Below are positions 1 to 11,662 of a stretch of DNA of 64,000 bases, piece by piece (position 1 is the stretch's first letter; the number at the start of each line of letters is the position of its first letter). A program made the position numbers and the translations under genes. The stretch comes from Elymus sibiricus (taxonomy: Eukaryota > Streptophyta > Magnoliopsida > Poales > Poaceae). The notes beneath the pieces were generated by a model. That model was not told the DNA's origin, did not search any database, and saw only the letters and a list, made by a program, of their open reading frames with translations. Location of the stretch: contig CM077667.1 of the NCBI GenBank assembly GCA_039707655.1, positions 417,117,409-417,181,408 of the forward strand, written 5' to 3'.

Positions 1-574
1 TGTTAGGCCGATTAATCTATGTTCGCCCGCTAACTCGTGGGCAAACAAAGCCCGATTATTTGACCCATAACTCTTCCCAGCCCTTCCTCTCCTAAAGAGC
101 TAGGGTTTATCCCTCCACATGCCCCCTCCCGTTCCTCTCATCCTCTCCCCACCTAGATGGCGGATGGCCATGTCCTCGTCGGGCTGTCGCTGCTTCCCCT
201 CCTCCCCTATGTGTTGCCGCTTTCACCTCTCCCTATGTGCGTCGTTACTTCCCCTCCTCCTTCGTGACCGACCACCTCCGCCAACCGACCCGTTCAGACG
301 CCCTTCGGGGCCGCCTTCGTCTTTCCTCTGTTTGTCGCATCGCGTTGCCGTCATCTCTCGGAGTTGCATGACAGGCGGAAATCAACAAAAAAATGTGTTG
401 TTGTCGACATGTTTGTTATTGTACACATGTTTGTCATCTATTGAGAAAAGAAAATGGTGCCATTTGCTTCATAATTGCAATGTAGATTTTTTTTCTCGAT
501 ACAAATTTTGCTTATATTGATGCTAAAATTATACCGATTAATGGTCGACCGATTAATCCAGTTAATAGGCCGAT
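1..574. repeat. Unclassified repeat-like stretch with GATTAATC motifs
   Basis: No gene is supported. The motif CCGATTAATC or close variants recurs near position 9 and several times between 530 and 590, which suggests the ends of a small transposon, but I found no clean terminal repeat or target duplication. A 133-codon open frame from 119 is proline/serine rich, has no recognisable domain and is probably chance coding in GC-rich DNA. Confidence 0.3.
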
Positions 575-2900
575 TCAACGATTAATCGCTACTCCCAAGC
601 CGAGCGAGCAGCTGCCAGTTAACGATTTCCTTAACATTGCATAAAATAAATATGACCTGTAGTTGTAGCCCCCAAGGACCGGGTTGCTGTGATTATAGCG
701 AACCGCTACTTTGGAGCAAGGAAAGAAACATGATCCAGCCCCCAAGGGCCGGCTTATCTCATTGAGTAGGCCGGGTCTTTCCATATTAAGAATTTTACAA
801 AAAATTGGCATACATTAGCCCCCAAATGTCAAGGATATTTCTTGCAATCTGCTTGGGACTTTGATAATATAAAAATAAGTAGTCCATCATAGGGCGGCTT
901 GAAGCTTTTGTAGAAATATTTGCTAATACTTCTTGTATGTTTGTCTGGAGTATGTAGGGGGTGCTGAATTTGTTGCTGTGAAACTGCAGAAACGCCTCAA
1001 GGAAGAGAGGAAGCTGAAAGCTGATGCTGAGCTCATGGCTCCTCGTTTTGAGGATTCTGCATGGCAGGCTAATGAACGCTTTGAGCAAGCTGTAAAGTTG
1101 TTTGAGGCGGAAAAGGCCACCCTTTTAAAACGTGCTGAAAAGGCTGAAGGGAAACTTGATCCGTTGAAGGAGAAATATGCCACTCTCGTGAAACAGATAA
1201 ACGAGATGTTGACGGCAATCTTCGGTATGTATTTTGTCTCTCTTTTGTAAATTTGCCGGCTTACGATGGTACGGCGGCTCATTTATTTCTCTTTTGCTTT
1301 GTTTGCAGGACGAAAAGACCATAATCTTGTAGAGCTGCCTATTGTGAAATTGAAAGCCATTTTCACATATGTAGAGCGACTATTCACAGGATCTGTCTAC
1401 TCCATTAGGGCGGCAAAGAATTTAAAACACCTGCCCAGAAACATCAAGGACATGTTGAAGCGGCTCTCCACTGTGCCACAATGGGTCACCGAGATCCGAA
1501 AAGCGGCGGCTTGAGGAGGAGCAAATATGTCTCTTGCTCGAGCGAAGGCATATTTACCTGAACTGGATGTGGAGCTCTTAAAAGGCGGCTTTCCTGAGTT
1601 CAAACTCGATGGCTCCACGTTTACTCATTCAGACTACGCCAAGTTGATCACAGAGACTCGGCCGCTAGCAACTCTTATAGCTAAAGAGATTGACCTCTCG
1701 AAGTACCATCTTGCGTACTCTAATGATAATGAGCGTATCAATGCGCCCAAAGATGAGTCGACTGAGTTGGTGCCTCCCCGACGTAAGAGAACTTTTGCTC
1801 CTGAAGTTAACGCATCGTCTCTTGTTGAGGGAACGTTCAATTTTGAATCTTTGAACTCAATTCGATGGCAACAGAAGGGCCAGCAGGTTGACGAGGATGA
1901 TGAGCCGGTGGATTCAGATCTAGAGGCGGCTGATGCGGAGAAGGCATGAAGGCATCTCCGAAGATAAATGAGTCGCCAAACTGAGCTAGCCCCCAAGTGT
2001 TGGGGGGAAACTTGAGTACTGTGTGGCTCCTTTATGGGTCTGTAATAGGGGTAGTCTTACAACTTTTTGAAATGCTTTGTCGTGCCATCATGCACGTGTG
2101 CACCTTTGTTGGTGCAGAACTCTAATCTTTCGAGCTGTTTGCTGAGATAGGATTGTGCTGCTTTTTTGCTTGTCCTTGAATATCTCTGTTGTTGTGCTCA
2201 ATGAGTCGCGTGATTGAAACAGAAAGGATAAGTCAAAAACAATCCGGCAAAAGAACTTGACTTTCGAGGCCCAAGTCTTTGTTGAATCTTCCCACAATAA
2301 TATTGAGGATAGGTGATTTGAACCCGGTCATAATATGACCGCAGTTGTTAACCCGGACGCTCATATATGAGCCAGTAAGAGGGATAATTTTGTACCTGAA
2401 AATTCATAATGTGATAACAAATAAATTATTTATATAAAGTACTATTAATAAGCCGGCTCAGTGAGACTCGGCAAAAGGAGACTGGCTTTCGAGGCTCAAG
2501 TCTTGCTTCAATGAAGCGGGTATGATAACCCATGGTTTATCCTAGCTTTCTGTATGATGGCTCTCACCTGACTCAAGCCTGTGTTTTAACCTTGAGAAGT
2601 TCAGGGTCCAATAAAGGATTGACTTGTCAAGAGTACACGGGGTCACCTGATCGGAGTCGCATCAATCATACAGGCAGGTTTAACCATATATTGTGGCATT
2701 TTTGTCGGGTCAAGAGGGTGAGAAAGCTAAACTCGATGAGTTGGACGCCCCCAAGTGACCTATGTTTCAAACAATAAAGACTCATGCTCATTTTGTAGGC
2801 TGAAACGACAGAGACCCCGAGTTTTGGGGATGCCGGCTTTATTATATTTGAGAGAAATCTTTGCTCACCTGTGCAGTGATGTGATTGTCTCTTTGCTCTC
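575..2900 (+). mobile_element. Degenerate retroelement remnant, probably Gypsy-type
   Basis: This stretch carries features common in internal and leader regions of large Triticeae Gypsy-like elements: repeated 'gcccccaag' blocks (about 667, 738, 820, 1988 and 2748) and repeated CCGGCT/GGCTC motifs. It surrounds a coiled-coil ORF described separately. LTRs were not identified and both ends are uncertain. Assignment to Gypsy rests on my recollection of similar wheat sequences and is an inference. Confidence 0.45.
933..1949 (+). pseudogene. Retroelement coiled-coil ORF, one intron, one in-frame nonsense codon
   Basis: An open frame from 933 encodes a lysine/glutamate-rich coiled coil (residues about 20-95). 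It runs to a GT donor near 1225, and a TTTGCAG acceptor ends at 1308; joining them continues in frame (phase 1, G then RKDHN). The frame proceeds through a block with RNIKDMLKRLS to a TGA at 1512-1514. It resumes in the same frame with MSLARAKAYLPEL at 1527 and ends at 1949 in an acidic tail. A single stop therefore interrupts an otherwise continuous reading frame. Proteins of this kind are the extra ORF of grass retroelements (the 'putative gypsy type transposon' group); their role is unknown. The family call is from memory of conserved blocks, not a search. Confidence 0.5.
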
Positions 2901-2901
2901 C

Positions 2902-4111
2902 TCAATTGGAATACCTTGTCTTTTTTCCAAATTGCCTGGCAACACAGTCTACAAAGTGCCACTCGACTGCGAAAAAGCATATCATTGGACACCTCGCCCG
3001 CCAAAGATGCTTATCACGCGTGCACATCTCGTTGAGGGAGAAGTCACGATCATCCACATAAGGCATCCAGAAAACCTTCAACACGATGAGCTAAAATGTT
3101 AGGTACAAATTTCGGTATTCACTAAATTTTATCTTACTTAACTTGTTGGTACCTGGTCAGCAGTCAACGTGTTTAGCTCGTTCACATAGCACTTGTATCG
3201 CAGATGCAAGCTTCCTGTGTACACCGTCACCCAATCCCAATAGTATGCAATTGTGGGGCGTCGATATGGATCTACATCATGCAGACCTTCATGCTCATGT
3301 GGGTTTGGCTTCTCGGTGTTCTTTAACACGGGCCGCCCAACCGGCATCCGCTTCCACATACACACGGATAGGCTCCAAACAAACCCGGCCAATGAGGATG
3401 TATCTTGCTTCCTGCGAGACGCCTCGTCGAGCTGCAATTAAACATACATGTTAGACATGGAGGCACATGACAAATGCAAGATAAATGGCTGCAAATGTAT
3501 GTTACCTGACAATACAAGTATGCTCGTGTTGCCGAGCCCCAACTATACTGAGTATCCCAGTTACCGAGTAGCTCCAAAAACATCCATAGGACCGAGTTCT
3601 CGGTTGAGTCTGAGAAGACTACCTTGGTTAGTACATACCAAAGATAGGCCCAAGCGTACTGCTGCACAACCATCTCATTGGCATCATTAGGGCATGGATT
3701 TACCCCTCTGACTAGTTTTAGCCAAGAATGCTTCACTTTCGAGCTATCAGCCTTGCCTAGGGGAGGGGGAGGGGGATCAACACCAATTAAAATGCCAACT
3801 CGATCTCGCTAGTTAACGTTACTGACATCACCGGTTATAGCTAGTTTGTTGATAGGGAGACCGCTTATCATAGCCATGTCCTCAAGGGTCATCGTCATCT
3901 CCCCACAGGGAAGGTGGAAAGAGTGCGTCTCGGGCCTCCAACAATCCACAAGTGTGGTGAGCACCGTGTGGTTCACCGACGGAGGGTGTCGCTTGAACTG
4001 CAACACGAATTGGACAAGACCCAATCTCTGAATGTACAGCTCGTATCGCACGTCATAGAGAAAGTCATCCGCACCATGGCCCATCATGCGCAAAGCAACT
4101 ATAGGTTGCAA
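2902..4111 (-). pseudogene. Plant-mobile-domain (PMD, MAIN-like) gene remnant
   Basis: Read on the minus strand, 4111 to about 3800 encodes the typical start of a plant mobile domain: a block with WRPETHSFHLPCGEM followed by MTLEDMAMISGLPI. A second block (about 3690-3510) carries AWAYLWYVLTKVVFSDS and LLGNWDTQYSWGSATRAYLY. After a short putative intron a third block (3437-3160) reads LDEASRRKQ and VWMWKR-like text, and a fourth (3084-2905) reads MPYVDDRDFSLNEMC. The domain occurs in transposase-associated and host MAIN/MAIL proteins of plants. Linkers between blocks contain stops or unclear splice sites, and no complete start or end is visible, so I call it a transposon-derived pseudogene. 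Confidence 0.6.
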
Positions 4112-5425
4112 ACAAAGTGAGTTTCAGATTAGTCCAAGAACACACATGAAAAACACCAATAATTGATAAGTCTTGCTTCTTACCTTACGATTCTCAATGG
4201 CACGAGCACTATGCTCCCCGTCGAACTCCTCGATTAATCCGTCATACTAAGGTCCATCATCATCCACCATCCTACCAAAAAATCACAACATGATCTATAA
4301 ATACATGAACAATATCAAACAATATAATTCTCAAACAATATGGTGTCACATACAACCATATGTAATATGGCATCACACAACCATCAAATTTCATCATCTC
4401 TTTTGCAAAACAATTATGCCAACTATACGATGATCTAAATATAGAGACATAATATATAAATTCAATCCTATTGTCATACCACATACACATATCATATTTT
4501 TTTCAAAATAGATTTTCCTTGCAAACATAAAACTAATTTGCTAGCACATACACACATCATCTATAATCAAACATCATCTATAAACAAGTCTATTTTACAT
4601 ACAAACATCGTATATTCATCACCAAACCGAATTATCAAACAAAAATATCATATGGGACAACATATGCACCAAACTAAATTGTTTTGTCTGCATATTCAAC
4701 AACACATCATCTACGACCTACCCAATAATCTATCAACTACACACAAATTCCTAAAACAAAGAAACCATCAACTCATCTAACATCACCTAATATTGAATAA
4801 TGCATCAAAAAGAAGAGGACTCAACCAAAAAAAATTGGAGGGAATGGAGGAGAATACCTCAAAGATGCTTGGGGGCTCAGATCCACGGATTTGAGTGGAG
4901 AATGGAGTAGATCAAGGGGGGTTGGTTCGAGGGGGAAGAGGGGCGACCGAGGCACTGCTAGGTTCAGGCGCTGCCAGGAAGAAGATGGGAACGGGTGGGT
5001 TGGGCCCGCGCGTGTGATTCACTTACCACGACCAAACGCCAAGGTGGGTGGCGTATGGTCCTTTGCCACGTCAGCAGGTCAACGGGCCAGCCGGTCGTGC
5101 GGGTCACGGGCCAGACGCCAGGGACCATGGCGTCTCCCATGCAACCCAAACGCCAGGGATGTTGGCGTGACCAAAAAAGGTCAGTTCCGGATTATTATTT
5201 TTCAAAGCGGGGTCAATTCCGGATTTTGTTAGCACGAAAGGTTATAACACAAATTTTGTCCGTGCGTGTGAGTGCATATCTTCAAGTCAACGTGCCTTGC
5301 GAGTCAAATCCACGCAAGGACGATTCCTGCGGTAGTGCGGGCCTCAGGCGCCTGACCTCTCATATGCATCTCAAATATAAAACGGATGTGAAATGTCCAG
5401 GCGCGTCCGTCATGTCGGACCATAC
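4112..5425. other. No gene seen; AT-rich then GC-rich transposon-like spacer
   Basis: 4112-4860 is AT-rich with many short CATATCAT-like runs and no coding signal. 4861-5260 is GC-rich and contains repeated 'ggcgt'/'acgcca' motifs plus two nearby copies of a 'tcagttccggatt'-like string. It lies where the 5' end of the minus-strand PMD remnant would be and may be its old leader. No feature beyond that is supported. Confidence 0.4.
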
Positions 5426-6390
5426 GTTGTTTAGAAATCGAACCATCTCCGAGTAAGAAACGGATTCCATATAGAACGGGTCTAGTTTGAAGGCGATGGC
5501 ATTGATTTTTTTTTCTACACTCAAGATACACCATTACATGATCCATGTAAAAAATTAGCATCTTTCGTAGTACGTTCGTTATATTTAAGTCATTAAGTGC
5601 ATTTCTAGACATTTAACAGATATGATTAAAATTTGAACTATAGGTGGTCGAAAATATTTGCAAAAGTGGTTTGAAAAACCATATTTGTGTTCTTGAGTCT
5701 ATGTTTAGGACTTATATAATAAAAGCAAAGGAATTCTAAACATGAGGGTGCCAAGACTTGACCCCGAACATGATTTTTGTGGTTTTTTAATTCCAAAAAA
5801 TGTAAACAAACTCTAAAAAGCATGAAACTTGTCAAGGGGTCATCATATGATCCCTGTAGTATGTGATAAAAAATGAGACGAGTTTGCAAAAGTTAAGACA
5901 TAGGTTGTTTAGAAATCGAACCATATGTGAGGAAGAAACAGATTTCCATAGAAAACGGGTCTAGTTTGAAGACGAAGAGACCGACGCTTCATCCGTTGGC
6001 ATTGATATTTTTTCTACACCCAAGATACACCATTAGAGGATCCATGTAAAAAATTGGCATTTTTCGGAGTCTGTTTGCTATATTTAAGACATAAAGTGTA
6101 TTTTTAGACATTTAACAAATATAATTCAAATTTGAACTTTAAGTGGTCGAAAAGGTTGGCAAAACTAGTTTGGAAAATCATATTTATGTTCTTGAGTCTA
6201 TGTTTAGGACTTGTACAAGGAAAAGAAAGGAATTTCAAACATGAGGGTTGCAAAATTTGACCACACACGTTGACTTTTCTAGGTTTTTAAATTCCAAAAA
6301 ATGCAAACAAAGTCCGAAAAACATGAAATTTAGCATGGTGCACTCTTATGACATATACAAGCTGATAAAAAATTGTTGAAATTTGGGCAT
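5426..6390. repeat. Two diverged tandem copies of a ~478-bp repeat
   Basis: The block starting GTTGTTTAGAAATCGAACC at 5426 recurs at 5904, and similarity continues over most of the following 480 bp (for example CTTGAGTCTATGTTTAGGA near 5692 and 6190). The copies differ by many substitutions and one short insertion. An inverted relative of about 220 bp occurs in each unit of the large tandem array (10985-11205 in unit 1), where it adjoins a CACTA terminus. The pair is therefore probably CACTA-derived sequence. Confidence 0.65.
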
Positions 6391-7182
6391 GTATTTTGTT
6401 AAAAAACACTTGTCTAAGTCAATAGAAGAAACACACAATGATGCTTTATTCCGATTGATTGGGAGGAAGTCATGTGGATCGATGACATGGCAAGTTGATG
6501 GATGGCTACGATTGATCAATCACCTCGTGCAGCACAGCCTCTCAAGCCTTATCTTCCCAGCCCATCTCTTTCTACGAAAAGAAAAGGTTAAGACCATGAA
6601 ATCCAAATGGTTGCATGATACGTCTCCAACATATTTATAATTTTTCATTGTTTTATGCTATTATATTATCAATCTTGTATGCTTTATATGCAATTTTATA
6701 TAATTTTTGGGAACTAACCTATTAGTCAGTGCCAGTTCCTATTTTTTTGCTTGTTCTTGGTTTCGCACAAAAATCATATCAAACAAAGTCCAAACACGAT
6801 AAACTTCACGGTGATTTTTATTGACAAAGAGGGACCCTAGAAGCGTCGGGAGGTGGCCAGAAGATATACGAGAGGGCCACAAGCTCACATGGCACGCCCC
6901 GGGTGGTGGGGACGCCACCACAAGCTTGTGGGTCTGTCGTAGGTCCTCCTGACCTAATTCCAACGCTATAAATTCACAAATATTCTGAAACCCTCAGAGC
7001 GAGACCCGAAACAATTTCATTGCCACCGCAAGTCTCTGTTCTTCCGCGATCCCATCAGGAAGCCTCCGTCGGTAATCTGCCGAAGGGGGAATCGATCACG
7101 GAGGTCGTCTTCATCAACCTTGCTGCCTTCATGATGATGTGCGAGTAGTTCCTACAGAACCCATGGGTCCATAGCAGTAGCT

Positions 7183-7183
<1 letters not shown>

Positions 7184-7225
<42 letters not shown>

Positions 7226-7243
7226 ACTCTCTCTCTCTCTCTC
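7184..7243. repeat. (CT)n microsatellite
   Basis: About 60 bp of almost pure CT dinucleotides, with one TTTCA interruption near 7222, inside the Gypsy remnant. Confidence 0.95.
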
Positions 7244-7476
7244 ATTTGATCTTCAATACAATAATCTCTTCGGAGACCTATTCGATGCAATCTTTGCAGT
7301 GTGTTTGTTGCGATCCGATGAATTGTGGGTTTATGATCATATTATTTGTTGAAAGTAATTTAGTCTTTTTAGAGACTTATTATGTGTGATTTTATAGCTA
7401 TGTATTTCTTTCCGATCTATGAGTTTACTTTGGACAAGTCGATAAGTAGATCTTCAGTGGAAGTGTTGCATAGTAA

Positions 7477-8137
7477 TAAGGGTGCAAGCGGGACAGGTTA
7501 CGGTCGTCCCGCGGTCCCACAATCCTGTCCATGAACGATATGTGGGCTACACGGCTGACCGTGATGCGGGTGCCGCCGGCCCACATAGTATTTATTTTGT
7601 GTTGCTATAATACACATGGTTAGTCATCGTTCTCATCCGTCGGCCAGGTGGCCAGCGCCACTTGCACCTTGCCGCTCTCTTCTCACGATGTGCGGGTTAA
7701 GCGGGAGCCGTCGGCCCACTAACATGACCCATCCCGCGAGTTTGTTGGAGAGCAGCTTCAGCATGGTGGACTTGCCTGCCCCGTTGGGCCCAATGATTGC
7801 GGCGCTAGTTCCATGTACACATCAACATCGACATCGGGCAATGTAAAATATGCCCGAACCATGCGTTCGTAAGAAGGAGGAGTGGCCACCGCCGTGGCAG
7901 CTCGTTGTGCACTGGGAAGTGGAAGTCATGTAAACTGGATTCTAAATTCTAATGCACAAGTACAACATCTGATATTCTAATACAAACTGGAACGCCTATG
8001 CGGGCACGTAGTGGGTTCCGGCAGACGCCCGTAAGTGTCTGCATAATTATGTAGTTATCCGCAGGGTCCCAGAAAGCATGTTTTATGCGGGGCGGGTTTT
8101 GCGGGATTGCGGGCAACCCGCGACGCTTGCACCCTGA
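7477..8137. mobile_element. Non-autonomous hAT-like transposon, 661 bp
   Basis: The ends form a 14-bp terminal inverted repeat with one mismatch: TAAGGGTGCAAGCG on the left, and on the right CGCTTGCACCCTGA, whose reverse complement is TCAGGGTGCAAGCG. Flanking 8-mers are CATAGTAA (7469-7476) and CATAGTAG (8138-8145), a 7/8 match and the length expected for hAT target duplications. The interior is rich in 'gcgggacgg'-type motifs, has no transposase frame, and carries an ABC ATPase gene fragment on the minus strand. Confidence 0.65.
7725..7815 (-). pseudogene. Captured ABC-transporter ATPase fragment (Walker A)
   Basis: On the minus strand this stretch translates through AAIIGPNGAGKSTMLKLL, a textbook Walker A P-loop (GxxGxGKST) with flanking residues typical of ABC ATPase domains. 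The similarity lasts only about 30 codons and there is no Walker B or signature motif, so it is a fragment, not a gene. It sits inside the 661-bp hAT-like element, which suggests capture of host gene sequence. The exact ABC subfamily cannot be told from so little. Confidence 0.6.
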
Positions 8138-8759
8138 CATAGTAGTAGGTTCAATCTTGCGGTGTCCTCACTCTATGACAGGAGGAGTAGCAAGGCACAT
8201 ATTTGTATTGTTGCTAATAAGGATAAACAACGGGGTTCGAACATATTGTTTGGTCTTACTTTGTCTATATTATGTCATCATGCTCAAAGCATTACTCTGT
8301 TTGTTATGAACTTAATATCATAGATGCATACTGGATATTAGTTGATTAGTGGAGTAATAGTAGTAGATGCATTATCATTTCGATCTACATGTCTCGGACG
8401 TAATGCCTATATATTGATCATGCCATGAATATTGTCATAATTATCCGCTTTTCTTTCAATTTCTCGATAGTAATTTGTTCACCCATCATTGCTATGTTCA
8501 TGAAAAGATGCCTCTAGTGAAAGCTATGGCCCTCGGGTCCATTCACCTATTATTTACTAAAACCCTAAGAATATCCTTGCTGCAATTTATTTACTTTTAT
8601 TTAGTTTTACAATTTATAAACCTACCATTATCAGAATTAATCCTCGCAATTAACGAGTACAAGGGGATTAACAACCCTCTTGCCCGTGTTGGGTGCAAGT
8701 ATTTATTTGTGTGTGTTCGGATACAATCGACCGTTTGCTAGGTGATCTCCTATTGGTTC

Positions 8760-9215
8760 GAAACACTAGAATGTGTCCTGACAGACAGGTGTGGAAGAAC
8801 ATCACGAGTAATTAGGGGTAGACCCAATTGGGCACCACAAATAGTTAACTTGTGGATTGATGGACGTCGCTAGACCCGCAACAGAGTTTGGGGAAAGAGA
8901 CTTGGACACTAATCGCATTAGTGGCATGGGCATTGTGGAAACACAAGAACGTCATCGTCTTCAATGGTGCATCACTGTCGGCTGACACGGTGCTCAAGCA
9001 AATTGACATCGAGGGCCAAAATGAAGGGTGGCTGCTCTGTTGAAGGACGATAACTCCCTTCCGATTAGGGTGGATAGGTTGGCTAGTAGCGAGTAGTTGG
9101 CATGTGGCACTGTGGCGTGTCTAAGTTAGCCGTGGGTAAACTTTAACGTACTTTTTTGTCTTGGCACTTTCTATCTATGATCTCGATACATCATCCTTAA
9201 CGTAACCTTGAAAAA
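8760..9215 (+). mobile_element. LINE 3'-end fragment (copy in each unit)
   Basis: From about 8905 one frame reads LIALVAWALWKHKNVIVFNG, the C-terminal region conserved in plant L1-type LINE reverse transcriptases, downstream of the RT domain. A short A-rich tail-like stretch (CTTGAAAAAACAG) follows near 9208. The frame is interrupted after about 50 codons. Equivalent copies start near 14733, 20706 and 26679. Confidence 0.5.
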
Positions 9216-10984
9216 ACAGAAGGAAGAAGATAGGAATTGGGAGGTCTTCATGGGGAGGCAACAACAGTAACGAAGCATCATCTAGCGGAAACAACATGCA
9301 TACTGGCAGCAACAGCAACAACAGAGTTCATGTCTTCCATGGATGCAAGCCATGGCGCTAGACCAGATGCATAGTGGACGTGAATCTTGACCAAAGATAT
9401 CCAGGGGATGGCGTGGCATAGCTTGGTGGTTGGGCCAGAGCCGAATTGGCGGGGCGGGTGGATTGGCTGGGCAGGGATTCATGGGGCGATTGAGGTGGGG
9501 CGGCGGTGTTGTAGCCATGGAAAAAAATAACGAAATAGTGCCGCACATGAAAATATGCTATAGCGTGCTATGGCGCCCTATAATGGGTTATTAGCGATAC
9601 ATTGTGCACGAATCAATTTAGCGAAACAATTCTCTACACGTTATAGCGTGTTATTAGCAGGGTTATGGCATGCTATTTTTTTCACTGGTGTAGCTACGAC
9701 GATGACATAAGGGAATCGGGGTGGAGGTGCTGGGAATGGAGACGACACGCTGGAGGCGTGTGGCGGCCGACGAGTGTCAGACATGGTTGCACGAGGCGCG
9801 GGATCTCGGCCGCGGGGACGGCATGGGGTGCTGACGGGTGAAGAAAGCTTGGGGCAGCGGCGTGACACTTAAGGCCGATGGGTGGCAGACGGTTGGGGTG
9901 GCGCTGATATGCGTTTGGTTGGTGGGGTTCGAGCGGCGTACGGGCGGCAACTGGTTCGGATCTGGGAACTTCTCCATCGGACCTATATAGGGACATGTGT
10001 TATTAGAATATTATTATGCTACGAGATATGTATGTGGCACACCAGATCGTTTTTGTAAAAGTGCCAACAAGGACGTTAGAGCATCTACAGCCAGACTTGG
10101 TAAATCGGACCTTCAAACACCCGCGGATGCGCCCGGGTGTGTCCGCGGACAATGACCGATCAAGTCTTAAATAATGTATTCTACAACCGGATACCTGAAA
10201 TCAGAAACCTCAAATCAATCCTATTACATGCAACATAAGACGATATTTAAGCGGATCTTGTTCGCCTCCGCCGTGCCCATGTCTGGTGGCTAGCTGCACT
10301 CCCCAGAGTGTTGGTCCGGCCACCGGCGAGGTATAGTAGGACATGGGGCACTAGCCGGTCACGGGAGTTGAGCTCCCGCCGTCTCCCATGCCCTACTCTT
10401 CCTCGTTGGAACCCGCAACGACGGTGCCGGTGGACGTGAGATCAATGACGGATTCCTCGTGGGGGGAGTCGACGCCCACCACAACGCGGTTGCGGCGCCC
10501 GCATTGGTTGACCATACGGGGCGCCAGAGAGTGCAACTCCACCTCGCCAACGTCCACCGTCGCGAGGGCTTCCGCTACCTCCTGCTACCTCGCACTGCGT
10601 GCTCGCCGCGCCATGTTTGCGTCCGAGGACTCCCACCAGCTCGGCACCAACAAAGGGGTTGCATGTCCGTCACCATGTTCGGACGCCAGACGGACCACAC
10701 CGCCTTCGGTTGTGCAGATGCAATGGGATTACCGACGGAAGGAGTCCGAGCGTTGCCGTCGGTCGGCTACCTCTCGAGAGCGGCGGAGCGCAAGCCGGAC
10801 GGCCATCTCCTCCCCGGGACCGCGTGGGATGAGCTCGGTGTCGACGGATTTGGAGGTGAAGGACTCAGATCTGCTACCCGCCATGCTGGAGAAGGCCAGA
10901 CACCGCCGGAGGTGAGTTTGGGTGACGAAGAGGAGTGAAGTGAAGTCTCATGTTTGGAACTCTTTTCCTTTTCTTGTATAAGTA
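9216..10984. other. Unclassified transposon-like debris in unit 1
   Basis: No gene is supported. 9540-9690 is a run of GCTATAGCG/TTAGCG motifs in both orientations, like a small MITE. 10076-10230 starts with GAGCATCTACAGCCAG, resembling Harbinger-type MITE ends. 10255-10940 is GC-rich, with overlapping open frames in several directions (up to 175 codons) but no recognisable domain. The same content recurs in units 2-4 at +5973, +11946 and +17919. Confidence 0.4.
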
Positions 10985-11662
10985 CTAAACATAGACTCAA
11001 GAATACAAATATGATTTTTCAAACCAGTTTTGCCAACTTTTTCAACCACTTACAATTCAAATTTGAATTATATCCGTTAAATGTCTAGAAATGCACTTAA
11101 TGGCTTAAATATAGCAAACGGATTTCGAAAGATGCTAAATTTTTACATAGATTGTGTAGTGGTGTATCTTGAGTGTAGATTTTTTTAATGCCACTAGATG
11201 AAGCATCGATTGCATTCACTTACTACCTATAAAAGAAAATAGAGAGGAAGGAAGAAATACATAATAAGAAAATAAAATAAATAATAAAATATAACCGAGC
11301 ATAAAATAAAGACTAAATAATAATGTACAAAAGAAAAGAAACACGAGAAAGGAAAAGAAACAAAACAAAGTTTGTCGAGTTCAATAAAAGAACAATCGGC
11401 AAAGGTAATGGAAAAAATTATTTAGAAAGAAAAAGAAATATTTGCCGAGTCTGAAAAAAAGAACTCAGTAAAGATTTCTTTGCCCGGTTCAAAATAAAAA
11501 GAACTCGGCAAAGATATATTTGCCCAGTGAAAAAAAAAGAACCCAACAAAGATTTCTTTGCCTAGTGCAAAAAAAAATTTGGCAAAGATTTCTTTGCCCA
11601 GTTTCCCTATTAAAAAAACTCGACACATCTAGAACTGGGCGAAATCTCAAATTCTAGTAGTG
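10985..11662. mobile_element. CACTA transposon right-end fragment (copy in each unit)
   Basis: The stretch ends at 11662 with ATTCTAGTAGTG, the reverse complement of a CACTACTAGAAT terminus typical of grass CACTA elements. Before it (about 11390-11640) are repeated subterminal motifs of the TTTGCCGAGT / ACTCGGCAAAG type in an A-rich background. 10985-11205 is an inverted relative of the 478-bp repeats at 5426-6390. No transposase or left terminus was found. Other copies end at 17635, 23608 and 29581. Confidence 0.6.

Larger units (their letters stand above)
6616..8760 (+). mobile_element. Gypsy LTR and leader remnant (Athila-like)
   Basis: The sequence opens with TGATACGTCTCCAAC, a start I recognise as common to a high-copy wheat Gypsy LTR. 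A CTATAAATT promoter-like box follows near 6966, then a (CT)n run, and further on leader-type sequence ending in 'gttgggtgcaagtattt'. A 661-bp hAT element (7477-8137) interrupts it. The left boundary of the large tandem array (8691) falls inside this remnant, so its last 70 bp or so are carried in every unit. No second LTR is visible. The family name is an inference from memory. Confidence 0.55.

Noticed and set aside
119..520. 133-codon frame near the window start
   Set aside because: Proline/serine-rich chance frame without domain similarity, followed by AT-rich repeat DNA.
8768..8785. CACTAGAATG as a second CACTA terminus
   Set aside because: It matches only the first bases of the 11662 terminus and lacks subterminal repeats, so it is probably coincidence.
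10388..10938. 175- and 159-codon frames in each unit
   Set aside because: They overlap each other and a minus-strand frame in GC-rich debris, and neither shows a recognisable motif.
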